Source: Sphingomonas leidyi (lineage in GTDB: Bacteria; Pseudomonadota; Alphaproteobacteria; Sphingomonadales; Sphingomonadaceae). From it: DNA of 64,000 nt. Below the pieces are notes generated by a model. It was not told the DNA's origin. It ran no database searches and worked only from the letters and a program-made list of their open reading frames with translations. Positions 27,350-36,736 of the stretch are shown in pieces; position 1 is the first letter of the stretch, and each line of letters starts with the position of its first letter. The stretch covers positions 62,001-126,000 of the forward strand of contig NZ_JAASQV010000002.1 of assembly GCF_011761945.1 (NCBI RefSeq), given 5' to 3'. The translations under genes were made by a program, and so were the position numbers.

Positions 27350-28495
27350 ATGGCGCTCGACCCCGAAATCTTCGACACGCTGATCGATACGATCCGCCGC
27401 TTCGTCCACGAGCGCCTGCGCCCGCTCGAAGCCGAGGTGGAGGCCGCCGACGCCATCCCCGCCGAAGTGATCGCCGAGATGAAGGCGCTCGGCCTGTTCG
27501 GCCTGTCGATCGCCGAGGATTATGGCGGCCTGGGGCTGACGATGCTCGAGGAATGCAAGGTCGCCATCGAGCTGGGCCGCACCACGCCGGCCTTCCGTTC
27601 CAGCTTCGGCACCAATGTCGGCATCGGCTCGCAAGGTCTCGTCATGGCCGGCACGCCCGAGCAGAAGGCCCAATGGCTGCCGCGCATCGCCAGCGGCGAG
27701 ATCGTCACCAGCTTCGCCCTGACCGAGCCGGACGTGGGATCCGACAGCGGCGCAGTGAAGACCCGGGCGGTCCGCGACGGCGACGTCTATCGCCTCACCG
27801 GCACCAAGCGCTTCATCACCAATGCCGACAAGGCCGAGCTGTTCACCGTGATGGCCCGCACCGGCGATGCGCCCGGCGGCCGCGGCGTCTCCGCCTTCCT
27901 GGTGCCGCGCGACTTGCCGGGAGTCAGTATCGGCGAGCCCGAGAAGAAGATGGGGCAGAAGGGTGCCCGGGTGGCGGACGTGGTGTTCGACGGCACGCCC
28001 GTGCCCGTCGCCAACCGGCTGGGCGCCGAGGGCGAGGGCTTCCGCATCGCGATGCAGGTGCTCGATCGCGGCCGGCTGCACATCTCGGCGGTCTGCGTCG
28101 GCGTGGCCGAGCGGCTGATCGCCGACTGCGTCGCCTATGCGAGCGCGCGCGTACAGTTCGGCAAGCCGATCGCCGAGCACCAGCTGATCCAGGCGATGCT
28201 TGCCGATTCCAAGACCGAGGCGCTGGCGGCACGGGCGCTCGTGCTGGAGACCGCCGCCGCGAAGGACCGCGGCGCGAACACCACGATGGAAGCGGCGGCG
28301 GCGAAATATTTCGCCAGCGAGATGGTCGGCCGGGTGGCGGATCGCGCCGTGCAGATCTTCGGCGGCGCCGGGTACATCGCGGATTATGGCATCGAGCGGC
28401 TCTACCGCGACGTCCGGCTGTTCCGCATCTACGAAGGCACCAGCCAGATCCAGCAACTGATCATCGCCCGCGAGACGCTGAAGCGGGGCGGCTAG
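27350..28495 (+). CDS. Acyl-CoA dehydrogenase
   Basis: FAD enzyme that oxidises an acyl-CoA at C2-C3, passing electrons to ETF. 381 residues, the normal length. It has the all-alpha N-terminal domain, F-A-L-T-E-P-D-V-G-S-D-S at the FAD-binding strand, and the C-terminal I-Y-E-G-T-S-Q-I-Q, whose Glu is the catalytic base. ATG 27350 with GAGGAA upstream is chosen; the frame is open to 27143. It is followed after a palindromic repeat by an SDR gene. Substrate chain type is not evident. Confidence 0.93.
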   Translation: MALDPEIFDTLIDTIRRFVHERLRPLEAEVEAADAIPAEVIAEMKALGLFGLSIAEDYGGLGLTMLEECKVAIELGRTTPAFRSSFGTNVGIGSQGLVMAGTPEQKAQWLPRIASGEIVTSFALTEPDVGSDSGAVKTRAVRDGDVYRLTGTKRFITNADKAELFTVMARTGDAPGGRGVSAFLVPRDLPGVSIGEPEKKMGQKGARVADVVFDGTPVPVANRLGAEGEGFRIAMQVLDRGRLHISAVCVGVAERLIADCVAYASARVQFGKPIAEHQLIQAMLADSKTEALAARALVLETAAAKDRGANTTMEAAAAKYFASEMVGRVADRAVQIFGGAGYIADYGIERLYRDVRLFRIYEGTSQIQQLIIARETLKRGG

Positions 28496-28499
28496 TCTT

Positions 28500-28587
28500 C
28501 CTCTCCCCCTTCAGGGGAGAGGATCGGGGAGAAGGGCAGTGCGAGACGGTGGCAACATGCCCCTCTCCCCTGCCCCTCCCCTGAAGG
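28500..28587. repeat. Palindromic element between acyl-CoA dehydrogenase and SDR genes
   Basis: A tight hairpin CCTCTCCCC/GGGGAGAGG (28500-28508 with 28514-28522) is embedded in a larger imperfect inverted repeat (about 28508-28537 with 28559-28587). The style matches extragenic repeats of sphingomonads and it fills most of the 109-bp gap. Confidence 0.6.
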
Positions 28588-28604
28588 AAAAAGGGAGTTA
28601 AGCT

Positions 28605-29393
28605 ATGGACACCACGACATTATTCCGCCTCGACGGCCGCATTGCCCTCGTCACCGGCGGATCCCGCGGCATCGGCCGGATGATCGCCGAGGGCTATGTC
28701 GCCCAGGGTGCCAGGGTCTATGTCTCCTCCCGCAAGGCCGAAGCCTGCGAGGAGACCGCCGCGGCCCTCGGCCCGAACTGCATCGCCCTGCCGATGGACG
28801 TCTCGACCGTCGCCGGCTGCAAGGCGCTCGCCGCCGCGCTGGCGGAGCGCGAGGAACGGCTCGACATCCTGGTCAACAATGCCGGCGCGGCCTGGGGCGA
28901 ACCGTTCGAGGGCTTTCCGGAAAAGGGCTGGGACAAGGTGATGGACCTGAACGTCAAATCGCCCTTCTTCCTGACCCAGGCGCTCTTCGATCTGCTCAAG
29001 GCGGGCGGATCGGCCGAACGCCCGGCCAAGGTCATCAACATCACTTCGATCGACGGCCAGCGGCTGAACCCGTGGGAGACGTACAGCTATCACGCTTCCA
29101 AATCGGCACTGATCTATTTGACCAAGCGCATGGCCGCCCGGCTGGTCCGCGACCATGTCAACGTCACCTCGATCGCTCCCGGCGCCTTCGCCAGCGACAT
29201 GAACAAGGCGGCGCGCGATCATGGCGGCGACGTCGCTCGGGCGATCCCGGCCCGGCGCATCGGAGTGGACGAGGACATGGCGGGCGCCGCCATCTATCTC
29301 GCCAGCCGCGCCGGCGACTATGTCGTGGGCGACACGATCACCGTCGATGGCGGGCTGGTCAATGCGTCGCTGGGCGTGAGCATCGACGGCTAG
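28605..29393 (+). CDS. Short-chain dehydrogenase/reductase
   Basis: 262 residues, classical SDR. The cofactor motif T-G-G-S-R-G-I-G is at about residues 17-24, N-N-A-G at about 90, catalytic Ser before Y-H-A-S-K, and D-G-G near the C-terminus. It interconverts an alcohol and a ketone with NAD(P). It probably acts with the acyl-CoA dehydrogenase upstream as a 3-hydroxyacyl-CoA or related dehydrogenase (inference). GGGAG precedes the ATG. It is convergent with the UrcA gene; the stops overlap. Confidence 0.92.
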   Translation: MDTTTLFRLDGRIALVTGGSRGIGRMIAEGYVAQGARVYVSSRKAEACEETAAALGPNCIALPMDVSTVAGCKALAAALAEREERLDILVNNAGAAWGEPFEGFPEKGWDKVMDLNVKSPFFLTQALFDLLKAGGSAERPAKVINITSIDGQRLNPWETYSYHASKSALIYLTKRMAARLVRDHVNVTSIAPGAFASDMNKAARDHGGDVARAIPARRIGVDEDMAGAAIYLASRAGDYVVGDTITVDGGLVNASLGVSIDG

Positions 29394-29692
29394 CGCCGAT
29401 AATATCCGCGCCGCACCCTGTCGGGCATTTCGGCGACCAGCGAGAGCCGCACCATGTCGAAACAATATCCCGCCTTGTTGCGGATCAACTGGGGTGCCGC
29501 GTCCCGGTCGTTGGTCCGGCAATAGGTGCGGGCCGCGCCGTCCAAGCGCTCCCGCAAGGCGGCGCGGCCCGCCCTGGTGTCCAGCTGCAGGTCGCCATAG
29601 GCAACCCGCAGCGCCGGCTCGCCGACCGGCATGGGCGGATGCGAGGCGCAAGCGCCGACAAGGGCAACGGACAGGAACAGGATCGAACGCAT
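29390..29692 (-). CDS. UrcA-family envelope protein, lipoprotein-like
   Basis: 100 residues. UrcA-type core: L-R-V-A-Y-G-D-L-Q-L-D-T-R-A-G-R-A-A-L-R-x-R-L, then a Cys pair (Y-C-R-T-N and Y-C-F) likely forming a disulfide. Here the N-terminal signal ends in V-G-A-C15-A-S, a possible lipobox, unlike the plain signal peptides of most UrcA proteins. ATG 29692 is favoured over ATG 29698 because GGGAG lies 7-8 nt before the former. UrcA proteins are found mainly in sphingomonads and relatives; their function is unknown. It lies downstream of the BlaR1-like gene on the same strand, 84 bp away. Confidence 0.75.
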   Translation of the reverse strand: MRSILFLSVALVGACASHPPMPVGEPALRVAYGDLQLDTRAGRAALRERLDGAARTYCRTNDRDAAPQLIRNKAGYCFDMVRLSLVAEMPDRVRRGYYRR

Positions 29693-29776
29693 CGTCATTC
29701 TCCCTTCAAGTCGCCGGGCAAGCCGGCCCCGTGGCGCGAAAGCCGCGCTTCGGTTCGGTGGTGCCGGGTTGGGGGG

Positions 29777-31225
29777 CTAGTAGACGCCCGCCATCTGCTG
29801 GGCCTGCCTCTCCAGCCGGTCGGCTTCGTCCGCCAGCGATGCCCCCACGTTGCGATAGCCCTGGCGGACATCGAGCGGCAGGGCGCGGTCATGGGCACGG
29901 TCGCGATATTCCAGCGCGGCCTTGCGCAGGCGCTGCACGGCGGCGAACCGCTGTTCCGTCGGCGGCGCGACTCTGCGCGCGGTGCCCGTGCCGGCCGGTG
30001 GAATTGCCTCGCCCATGGTCGGCATCGGCGCTTGGGCCCTGAACCGCGCCGCCGCCCCCGCAGCGCGCGGCACATCCCGGGTCGGGGCGGGAGTCGACGC
30101 GACCAGGGCCCTGGCCTTGGCCTTGGCCAGGACGCGTACCGACTCGTCATGCCGGGAAGAGGATGCCCGTGGCGCCGGCACCACAGGCGTCCGTGCCGGT
30201 TCCTCCCGCACCTGGGCAGGCGACATGGCGTGCGCCGGCCGGGCCGCCGCACGATCGCCTCCCGGCACGGCCGACGCCTGGGGCCGCTCGACGACCTGCA
30301 TCGCGGCAACCGGCGCAATCCCCAGCGGGATGCCACCGATCAGCAGCGCGCATGCAAGCCCGCTCGCCGGCTTGCGCGGGGCCGCATCGAGCACGCGCCG
30401 GATCCGCCGCGCCATCGCACCGCGCGAGACCGCCATGCCGCAAGCTGCATGCGCCCCGCATCCGCCGGCGACCGCAAGCAGCGTCTGCGCGTAATCAGCA
30501 CGCCCGACATGCTGCAGCGCGTCCTCGTCGGCGGCCAGCTCGGTTTGGCGAGCCAGCTCGGCGACGAGCAGCCAGGCGAGCGGGTTGCACCAGAACAGGG
30601 CCAGCGCCAGCCGAGCGGCGAGCATCGCCGGCCAGTCGAACCGGCGAACATGCGCGATCTCGTGCGCAATCACCGCGGCGGCGCGATCGGGGCACCGCTC
30701 GATATCCGGGCCGATCAATATCGTCGCCGGCGCGACCCCCAGGCTCAGGGGCGAGGCGATATGAGGTGAAACCAGTAGCCGCACGGGCCGCCTCAAGGGT
30801 TTGGCGGCCCGTGCGAACACCTCCATCCACACGGGATGGGAGGCCGGCACCGCATGGCGGGTCCAGCGGTGCAACAGGAAGAGCCCGATGGCGAGGCGCA
30901 GCAGCACGAACGCGGCACCTCCCAGATAGGCCAGGGCGATCCAGTCAATCTCGGGTACGACAGGCGCTGCGGCGACGGGCAGCGCCGCAGCTTCGGCAAT
31001 GGCGGGCAAGGCGGATAGCGGCGCGGCCGCCGGCAGCACCGCTATCTCGACCGCGGGCATCGCCAGGAGGAGCGGCGGCAGCAGCAGCAGCGCGGCCACG
31101 CCGGCGCGCAGCACCGCCACGCGCTGCGAAGCGGGCCGGCCGCGCAACGCCTGGCTGGCGAGCAGCGCGACACCGCAGGCGAGCGCGGATTTCCAGCCGA
31201 GCGCGATCAGCAGCTCCACGATCAT
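29777..31225 (-). CDS. M56-family (BlaR1/MecR1-like) membrane peptidase
   Basis: 482 residues. Several N-terminal membrane helices and a zinc-protease site H188-E-I-A-H192 followed by V-R-R-F-D-W define an M56 peptidase. In BlaR1 the protease cleaves the BlaI repressor after an outside sensor binds beta-lactam. Here the C-terminal 170 residues are Ala/Pro/Arg-rich and lack any penicillin-binding S-x-x-K domain, so the signal sensed must differ. The start ATG overlaps the BlaI-like stop (ATGA). The two form an operon preceded by a 26-bp palindrome. No beta-lactamase gene is adjacent. Confidence 0.87.
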   Translation of the reverse strand: MIVELLIALGWKSALACGVALLASQALRGRPASQRVAVLRAGVAALLLLPPLLLAMPAVEIAVLPAAAPLSALPAIAEAAALPVAAAPVVPEIDWIALAYLGGAAFVLLRLAIGLFLLHRWTRHAVPASHPVWMEVFARAAKPLRRPVRLLVSPHIASPLSLGVAPATILIGPDIERCPDRAAAVIAHEIAHVRRFDWPAMLAARLALALFWCNPLAWLLVAELARQTELAADEDALQHVGRADYAQTLLAVAGGCGAHAACGMAVSRGAMARRIRRVLDAAPRKPASGLACALLIGGIPLGIAPVAAMQVVERPQASAVPGGDRAAARPAHAMSPAQVREEPARTPVVPAPRASSSRHDESVRVLAKAKARALVASTPAPTRDVPRAAGAAARFRAQAPMPTMGEAIPPAGTGTARRVAPPTEQRFAAVQRLRKAALEYRDRAHDRALPLDVRQGYRNVGASLADEADRLERQAQQMAGVY

Positions 31226-31596
31226 TTCGCTTCCCCCCGCGCCTCGTCGATCGCGCGCTGGAGTTCGTCGACTTCCGCGCGGGTGAGCGCCTTCTCCATG
31301 CCAAGCAACGCCGTCGCGGCGCGCGCCGCCGAGCCCTGGAAGAAAGTATGCACGAGGCGCTGGAGCGCGGTCTCGGCCACCGAGTCGGCCTGCTCCACCG
31401 GCCGGTAGACATAGGCCTGGTTGCGCGTGCTATGGCCGATCAGCCCCTTGGCCTCGAGCCGGCCGAGCAAGGTGCGCACCGCCGAATCGCTCGGCGGGTC
31501 GGTCAGCGCGCCGCGCACGGCGATGGCCGTGCCCTCGCCCAGGCTGCACAGCGCCTCGAAAACCTCGCGCTCGCGGCGCGGCAGCGATTCGATCAC
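31222..31596 (-). CDS. BlaI/MecI-family repressor
   Basis: 124-residue winged-helix repressor with L-P-R-R-E-R-E-V-F-E-A-L, then V-R-T-L-L-G-R-L-E-A-K-G-L-I as recognition and wing region, and a C-terminal dimerisation helix. It is expected to bind the palindrome 23 bp upstream of its start and be inactivated when the coupled M56 peptidase is triggered. The putative cleavage site cannot be defined from sequence. The gene overlaps the peptidase start in ATGA. Confidence 0.92.
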   Translation of the reverse strand: MIESLPRREREVFEALCSLGEGTAIAVRGALTDPPSDSAVRTLLGRLEAKGLIGHSTRNQAYVYRPVEQADSVAETALQRLVHTFFQGSAARAATALLGMEKALTRAEVDELQRAIDEARGEAK

Positions 31597-31618
31597 GACT
31601 CGACCTCCTCTGACCCGC

Positions 31619-31644
31619 TACATTTGTAGCATGCTACAAATGTA
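31619..31644. promoter_or_regulatory. BlaI-type operator, 26-bp palindrome
   Basis: Perfect palindrome whose arms carry TACATTTGTAGC and its complement; BlaI/MecI operators contain TACA/TGTA half-sites. It sits just upstream of blaI and most likely gives autorepression of the blaI-blaR1-like operon. Confidence 0.88.
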
Positions 31645-31673
31645 ACAGGCAAGAGAGGTCGTACTGGCCTAGA

Positions 31674-33929
31674 TCAGCGTGCGATCCCGCCGGCCGCGAG
31701 CACCGCCAGCGTCACCAGTTCGCTGGCGGTCGCCGTCATCGGAGCGATCTGCACCGGCTTCTCCATGCCGATCAGCATCGGGCCGATGGTGGAATCGCCG
31801 CCCAGTTCGCGCAGCAGCTTGGCCGAGATGTTGGCCGATTGCAGGCCCGGCATGATCAGCACATTGGCCGGGCCGGAAAGGCGCGCAAAGGGATAGTTCG
31901 CCAGCTGGCGCTTGTTGAGCGCCACGTCGGGCGACATCTCGCCCTCATATTCGAACTCCACCCCGCGCCCGTCGAGCACCTTGATGCCGCCGCGGACATT
32001 GTCGAGCCACTGGCCCTCGGGATTGCCGAAGTTCGAATAGCTGAGAAAGGCGACGCGCGGCTCATGGCCCATGCGGCGGGCGACGGCGGCCGCGCCCTCG
32101 GCGATGTCCGCCAGTTCCTCGGCATTCGGCCGCTCGTTCACGGTGGTGTCGGCAATGAACACCGTGTGCGACTGGCCGACCAGCACGTGCATGCCGAAGG
32201 GCGTGCGGCCCGGGGCATGATCGATCACGCGCTTCACCTGGCGCATCGATTCGGCCCAGGTGCGGGTGACGCCGGTGATCATCGCATCGGCATGGCCGAG
32301 CTGGAGCAGCAGCGCGCCGAAGATGTTGCGGTCGCGGTTGACCATGCGCTCGCAATCGCGGCGAAGGTAGCCGCGGCGCTGCAGGCGGCAATAGAGGAAC
32401 TCCACCATCTGCTCGACCAGCGGCGAGTTGACGCTGTTGTGCAGCTCGAAATGCGCCGGATCGGCGCCGAGCGCCTTCAGCCGGTCGTGCACGCTCTCGC
32501 GGCCCACCAGCACCGGCGTGCCATAGCCGCCATCCTTGAAGGCGATCGCCGCGCGCAGCACGACTTCCTCTTCCGCCTCGGCGAAGATCACGCGCTTCGG
32601 ATTGGCCCGTGCGCCTTCATACGCGAGCGAGAGCACCGACGTGGTCGGGTTCAGCCGCGCGCGCAGCGCCTGGCGATAGGCCGCCATGTCGGTGATCGGC
32701 TTGGTCGCCACGCCCGAATCCATCGCCGCCTGGGCGACGGCGGCGGGCACCAGCTCCATCAGCCGCGGATCGAACGGTGCCGGGATGATGTAGTCGGGGC
32801 CGAAGCTGTGCTGCACGCCATAGGCCGCCGCCACTTCCTCGGGCACCTGCTGGCGGGCCAGCTCGGCGAGCGCGGTCGCCGCCGCGATCTTCATCGCATC
32901 GTTGATCGTCGTCGCCCGCACGTCGAGCGCGCCGCGGAAGATGAACGGGAAGCCCAGCACGTTGTTGACCTGGTTCGGATAGTCCGAACGCCCCGTCGCG
33001 ATGATCGCGTCCGGGCGCGCCGCGCGCGCCTCGGGCGGGGTGATCTCGGGATCGGGGTTGGCCATCGCGAAGATGATCGGCTTCAGCGCCATGTGGTTGA
33101 GCAGCTCGGCGGGCAGCGCGCCTGCGGCCGACAGGCCCATGAACACGTCCGCGCCCTCCAGCGCATCGGCCAGCGTGCGGCGATCGGTGGCGACGGCATG
33201 GGCCGACTGCCACTGGTTCACCCCTTCGCGGCCCTGATAGATCACGCCGGTCCGGTCGAGCATCAGCAGGTTGCCGTGCGGCAGCCCCATCGCCTTGATC
33301 AGCTCGGCGCACGCGATCGCCGCCGCGCCGGCGCCGTTCATCACGACGCGCGTGTCCTTGATGTCGCGCCCGGTCAGATGGAGCGCGTTGATCAGGCCCG
33401 CGGCGGCGATGATCGCCGTGCCGTGCTGGTCGTCATGGAACACCGGAATGTTCATCCGCTCCCGCAGCGTCTGCTCGATCACGAAGCATTCGGGGGACTT
33501 GATGTCTTCCAGATTGATGCCGCCGAAGCTCGGCTCGAGCAGCTCGACGCAGTTGATGAAGGCGTCGACGTCCTCGGTCTTCACTTCGAGGTCGATCGAA
33601 TCGACATCGGCGAAGCGCTTGAAGAGAACGGCCTTGCCCTCCATCACCGGCTTGGAAGCCAGCGCGCCGAGATTGCCCAGCCCGAGGATCGCGGTGCCGT
33701 TCGAGATCACGGCGACGAGATTGCCCTTGGCGGTATAGTCATAGGCCGCCGCCGGATTCTCGGCGATCGCCAGCACGGGCACCGCCACGCCGGGCGAATA
33801 GGCCAGCGCCAAGTCGCGCTGCGTCGCCATCGGCTTGGATGCGATGACTTCGATTTTTCCCGGCCGGCCCTCGGAGTGATAGAGCAGCGCCTCGCGCTCC
33901 GAAAACTGGACGTTCGATTCCTCAGACAT
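31674..33929 (-). CDS. maeB: NADP-dependent malic enzyme with phosphotransacetylase-like domain
   Basis: Converts malate to pyruvate and CO2 with NADP+. 751 residues, standard for MaeB. Residues about 1-430 are the malic enzyme (D-L-A-L-A-Y-S-P-G-V-A, H-D-D-Q-H-G-T-A, V-V-M-N-G-A-G-A-A-A-I-A). About 430-751 are a phosphate-acetyltransferase-like regulatory domain (M-I-T-G-V-T-R, M-P-G-L-Q-S-A-N). It supplies NADPH and pyruvate and fits with the glyoxylate bypass encoded nearby. ATG 33929; divergent from mutS across 203 bp. Confidence 0.95.
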   Translation of the reverse strand: MSEESNVQFSEREALLYHSEGRPGKIEVIASKPMATQRDLALAYSPGVAVPVLAIAENPAAAYDYTAKGNLVAVISNGTAILGLGNLGALASKPVMEGKAVLFKRFADVDSIDLEVKTEDVDAFINCVELLEPSFGGINLEDIKSPECFVIEQTLRERMNIPVFHDDQHGTAIIAAAGLINALHLTGRDIKDTRVVMNGAGAAAIACAELIKAMGLPHGNLLMLDRTGVIYQGREGVNQWQSAHAVATDRRTLADALEGADVFMGLSAAGALPAELLNHMALKPIIFAMANPDPEITPPEARAARPDAIIATGRSDYPNQVNNVLGFPFIFRGALDVRATTINDAMKIAAATALAELARQQVPEEVAAAYGVQHSFGPDYIIPAPFDPRLMELVPAAVAQAAMDSGVATKPITDMAAYRQALRARLNPTTSVLSLAYEGARANPKRVIFAEAEEEVVLRAAIAFKDGGYGTPVLVGRESVHDRLKALGADPAHFELHNSVNSPLVEQMVEFLYCRLQRRGYLRRDCERMVNRDRNIFGALLLQLGHADAMITGVTRTWAESMRQVKRVIDHAPGRTPFGMHVLVGQSHTVFIADTTVNERPNAEELADIAEGAAAVARRMGHEPRVAFLSYSNFGNPEGQWLDNVRGGIKVLDGRGVEFEYEGEMSPDVALNKRQLANYPFARLSGPANVLIMPGLQSANISAKLLRELGGDSTIGPMLIGMEKPVQIAPMTATASELVTLAVLAAGGIAR

Positions 33930-34040
33930 TCTTCTCTCCAGATTGCCTCCCCTTTAGGGGGGCCGTTCCGACGCCGCAATGTGCCGAATGCGATGGATTC
34001 CCATGCATCCGCCACGGATCGGCACGGATCGACCCGCCCA

Positions 34041-34062
34041 GATGTGCGGATTTCCGCACATC
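34041..34062. promoter_or_regulatory. Palindrome between maeB and mutS
   Basis: Ten-bp arms GATGTGCGGA (34041-34050) and TCCGCACATC (34053-34062) with a 2-nt centre. The short spacer favours a protein-binding site over an RNA hairpin. It is about 110 bp upstream of maeB and 70 bp upstream of mutS. Confidence 0.45.
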
Positions 34063-34132
34063 CGGCCTTTTCCCCAGGAAAATGCCCCGCCGGGGTGTTG
34101 ATCGCGCACCGGGTTCCGCTAGGCCGCAAGCC

Positions 34133-36736
34133 ATGTCCTCCGCAGCTCCCACCCCTATGATGGCGCAATATCTCGCCTTGAAGGCAGAAGCGGAGGATTG
34201 CCTGCTCTTCTACCGGATGGGCGATTTCTTCGAGCTGTTCTTCGACGATGCGAAGATCGCCAGCGCCGTGCTCGACATCGCGCTCACCGCGCGCGGCGAG
34301 CATGACGGCGAGCGCATCCCGATGTGCGGGGTGCCCGCGCATGCGATGGAGGGCTATCTCGCCCGGCTGATCAAGGCCGGCCACCGCGTCGCCATCGCCA
34401 ACCAGACCGAGACGCCCGAGGAAGCGCGCAAGCGCATGGGCTCCAAGGCGCTGGTCAATCGCGCGATCATCCGCGTCGTCACCGCCGGCACGCTGACCGA
34501 GGAATCGCTGCTCGACAGCCGCACCGCCAATTGGTGCGCGGCGATCGGCGAGGCCGGCGGAAGCGTGGCGATCGCCTGCGCCGACATCTCCACCGGCCGC
34601 TTCGAGATCATCGAGAGCAGCGCCGACCGCGCCGCCGCCGAGATCGCCCGCCTCTCTCCCGCCGAGACGGTGGTCGGAGACGGCTCGGCCTTTGACGAAC
34701 TCGCCACCGTCGTCCGCCCGCGAATCGATTTCGACAGCGCCGGCGGGGAAGCGCGGCTGAAGCGGCTGTTCGGCGTGGCGACGCTCGACGGCTTCGGCCA
34801 GTTCTCGCGCGCGGCGCTCGCCGCCGCCGGGGGCCTCGCCGCCTATCTGGAGCACACCACCAAGGGAGCGCTTCCCTTCCTGCGCCCGCCGCGTGTCACG
34901 CGCACCGAAGCCGCGATGGCGATCGACGCGGCGACCCGCGAGAGCCTCGAACTCACGATCAGCTCGGCGGGCACGCGCAGGGGCAGCCTGCTCGATAGCG
35001 TCGACCGCACCGTCACCGGCGCCGGCGCCCGCCTGCTCGGCAGCGATATCGCCGCCCCGCTGATGGACCGGCCAGGCATCGAGGCGCGGCTCGATCTCGT
35101 CACCCATTTCCACGACGATGCGGGCCTGCGCGACATGGTGCGCGGCGCGCTCCGGGCGATGCCCGATATCGGCCGCGCGCTGGGCCGCCTCGCCGCCGGG
35201 CGCGGTTCCCCGCGCGACCTGGGCCAGCTGCGCGACGGGCTCGACGGCGCCTGGCGCCTCGCCGAGCGGCTGGAGGCGACAGGCATCCCGCCCCTGCTCG
35301 CCGATCTCCTGCCCCAGATGCGCGGGCATGGCGCGCTGATCGACCTGCTCGGCCGCGCGCTCGTCCCCGAGCCGCCCATCGACGCCGCCAATGGCGGCTA
35401 TATCGCCGAGGGCTATGACGCCGCGCTCGACGATCTGCGCGACGCGGGCGCCGGCGGCCGCCGCGCTATCGCCGCGCTCGAAGCCGAATATCGCACGCGC
35501 ACCGGGATCGGCTCGCTCAAGATCCGCCACAACGGCGTGCTCGGCTATCATATCGAAGTGCCGGCGAAGAACGCCGATCCGCTGATGGCGCAGGACAGCG
35601 GCTTCACCCATCGCCAGACGCTGGCCGGCGTCGTCCGCTTCAACGCGCCCGAACTGCACGACGTCGCGGTCAAGGTCACCCAGGCCGGCGCCCATGCGCT
35701 CGCGGCCGAGGCCGCACATCTCGAGGACCTTACCACCCGCGCGCTCGACGCACGCGAGCCCATTGCCCGCACCGCCGACGCGCTCGCCCGGATCGATGTC
35801 TCGGCCGGCCTCGCCGAGCGCGCCGCCGAGGGCGGCTGGGCGCGTCCGCACCTCGTCGAGCATGCCTGTTTCGAGATCGAGGGCGGCCGCCACCCGGTGG
35901 TCGAGGAAGCCGTCGCGAAGTCGGGCGGGCGCTTCGTCGCCAATGACTGCACCCTCTCCGAGTCCAGCCGCCTGTGGCTGGTCACCGGCCCGAACATGGG
36001 CGGCAAGTCGACCTTCCTGCGCCAGAACGCGCTGATCGCCGTGCTGGCCCAGGCCGGCAGCTATGTCCCCGCCGCCCGCGCCACATTGGGGCTGGTCGAC
36101 CGGCTGTTCAGCCGCGTCGGCGCATCGGACAACCTCGCCCGCGGCCGCTCGACCTTCATGGTCGAGATGGTGGAGACCGCCGCAATCCTCGCCCAGGCGA
36201 CGCCGCGCAGCTTCGTCATCCTTGACGAAGTGGGCCGCGGCACCTCGACCTATGACGGCCTCGCCATCGCCTGGGCCGTGGTCGAGGCGATCCATGAGGA
36301 CAATCGCTGCCGGTGCCTGTTCGCCACGCACTATCACGAGCTGACCCGGCTCGCCGAGCGTTGCGACGCGCTCACGCTCCACCATGTCCGCGCCCGCGAG
36401 TGGAAGGGCGACCTCGTCCTGCTCCACGAAGTCGCGGAAGGGCCGGCCGATCGCAGCTACGGCCTTGCCGTCGCGCGGCTCGCCGGCTTGCCGCCGGTGA
36501 CGATCCGGCGCGCCAAGTCCGTGCTCGACAAGCTGGAGGCCGGCCGCGCCGCCACCGGCGGCCTGGCCGCGGGCCTTGACGACCTGCCCCTGTTCGCCGC
36601 CGCCGCGATCGAGGAGGAGGAGTCCGTCGACGCGCTTCGCGCCGAGCTGGGCACGCTCGACATCGACAGCCTGAGCCCCCGCGATGCGCTCGGGGTCCTG
36701 TACCGGCTCAAGGGCCTGGCGGCGGAAGGCGCATGA
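34133..36736 (+). CDS. mutS: DNA mismatch repair protein MutS
   Basis: 867 residues. The mismatch-reading F-x-E motif is G-D-F-F-E near residue 30, followed by connector and lever regions. The ATPase has Walker A G-P-N-M-G-G-K-S-T at about 617-625, D-E-V-G-R-G-T-S-T as Walker B/signature and T-H-Y-H-E-L as the switch. It recognises mispairs and recruits MutL. ATG 34133 gives the family-like N-terminus (M-M-A-Q-Y-L); the frame opens at 34082. The last codons overlap the next small gene (ATGA). Confidence 0.97.
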   Translation: MSSAAPTPMMAQYLALKAEAEDCLLFYRMGDFFELFFDDAKIASAVLDIALTARGEHDGERIPMCGVPAHAMEGYLARLIKAGHRVAIANQTETPEEARKRMGSKALVNRAIIRVVTAGTLTEESLLDSRTANWCAAIGEAGGSVAIACADISTGRFEIIESSADRAAAEIARLSPAETVVGDGSAFDELATVVRPRIDFDSAGGEARLKRLFGVATLDGFGQFSRAALAAAGGLAAYLEHTTKGALPFLRPPRVTRTEAAMAIDAATRESLELTISSAGTRRGSLLDSVDRTVTGAGARLLGSDIAAPLMDRPGIEARLDLVTHFHDDAGLRDMVRGALRAMPDIGRALGRLAAGRGSPRDLGQLRDGLDGAWRLAERLEATGIPPLLADLLPQMRGHGALIDLLGRALVPEPPIDAANGGYIAEGYDAALDDLRDAGAGGRRAIAALEAEYRTRTGIGSLKIRHNGVLGYHIEVPAKNADPLMAQDSGFTHRQTLAGVVRFNAPELHDVAVKVTQAGAHALAAEAAHLEDLTTRALDAREPIARTADALARIDVSAGLAERAAEGGWARPHLVEHACFEIEGGRHPVVEEAVAKSGGRFVANDCTLSESSRLWLVTGPNMGGKSTFLRQNALIAVLAQAGSYVPAARATLGLVDRLFSRVGASDNLARGRSTFMVEMVETAAILAQATPRSFVILDEVGRGTSTYDGLAIAWAVVEAIHEDNRCRCLFATHYHELTRLAERCDALTLHHVRAREWKGDLVLLHEVAEGPADRSYGLAVARLAGLPPVTIRRAKSVLDKLEAGRAATGGLAAGLDDLPLFAAAAIEEEESVDALRAELGTLDIDSLSPRDALGVLYRLKGLAAEGA

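Noticed and set aside
33707-36427. Open minus-strand frame of about 900 codons
   Set aside because: Antisense of mutS, which has every expected motif on the plus strand.
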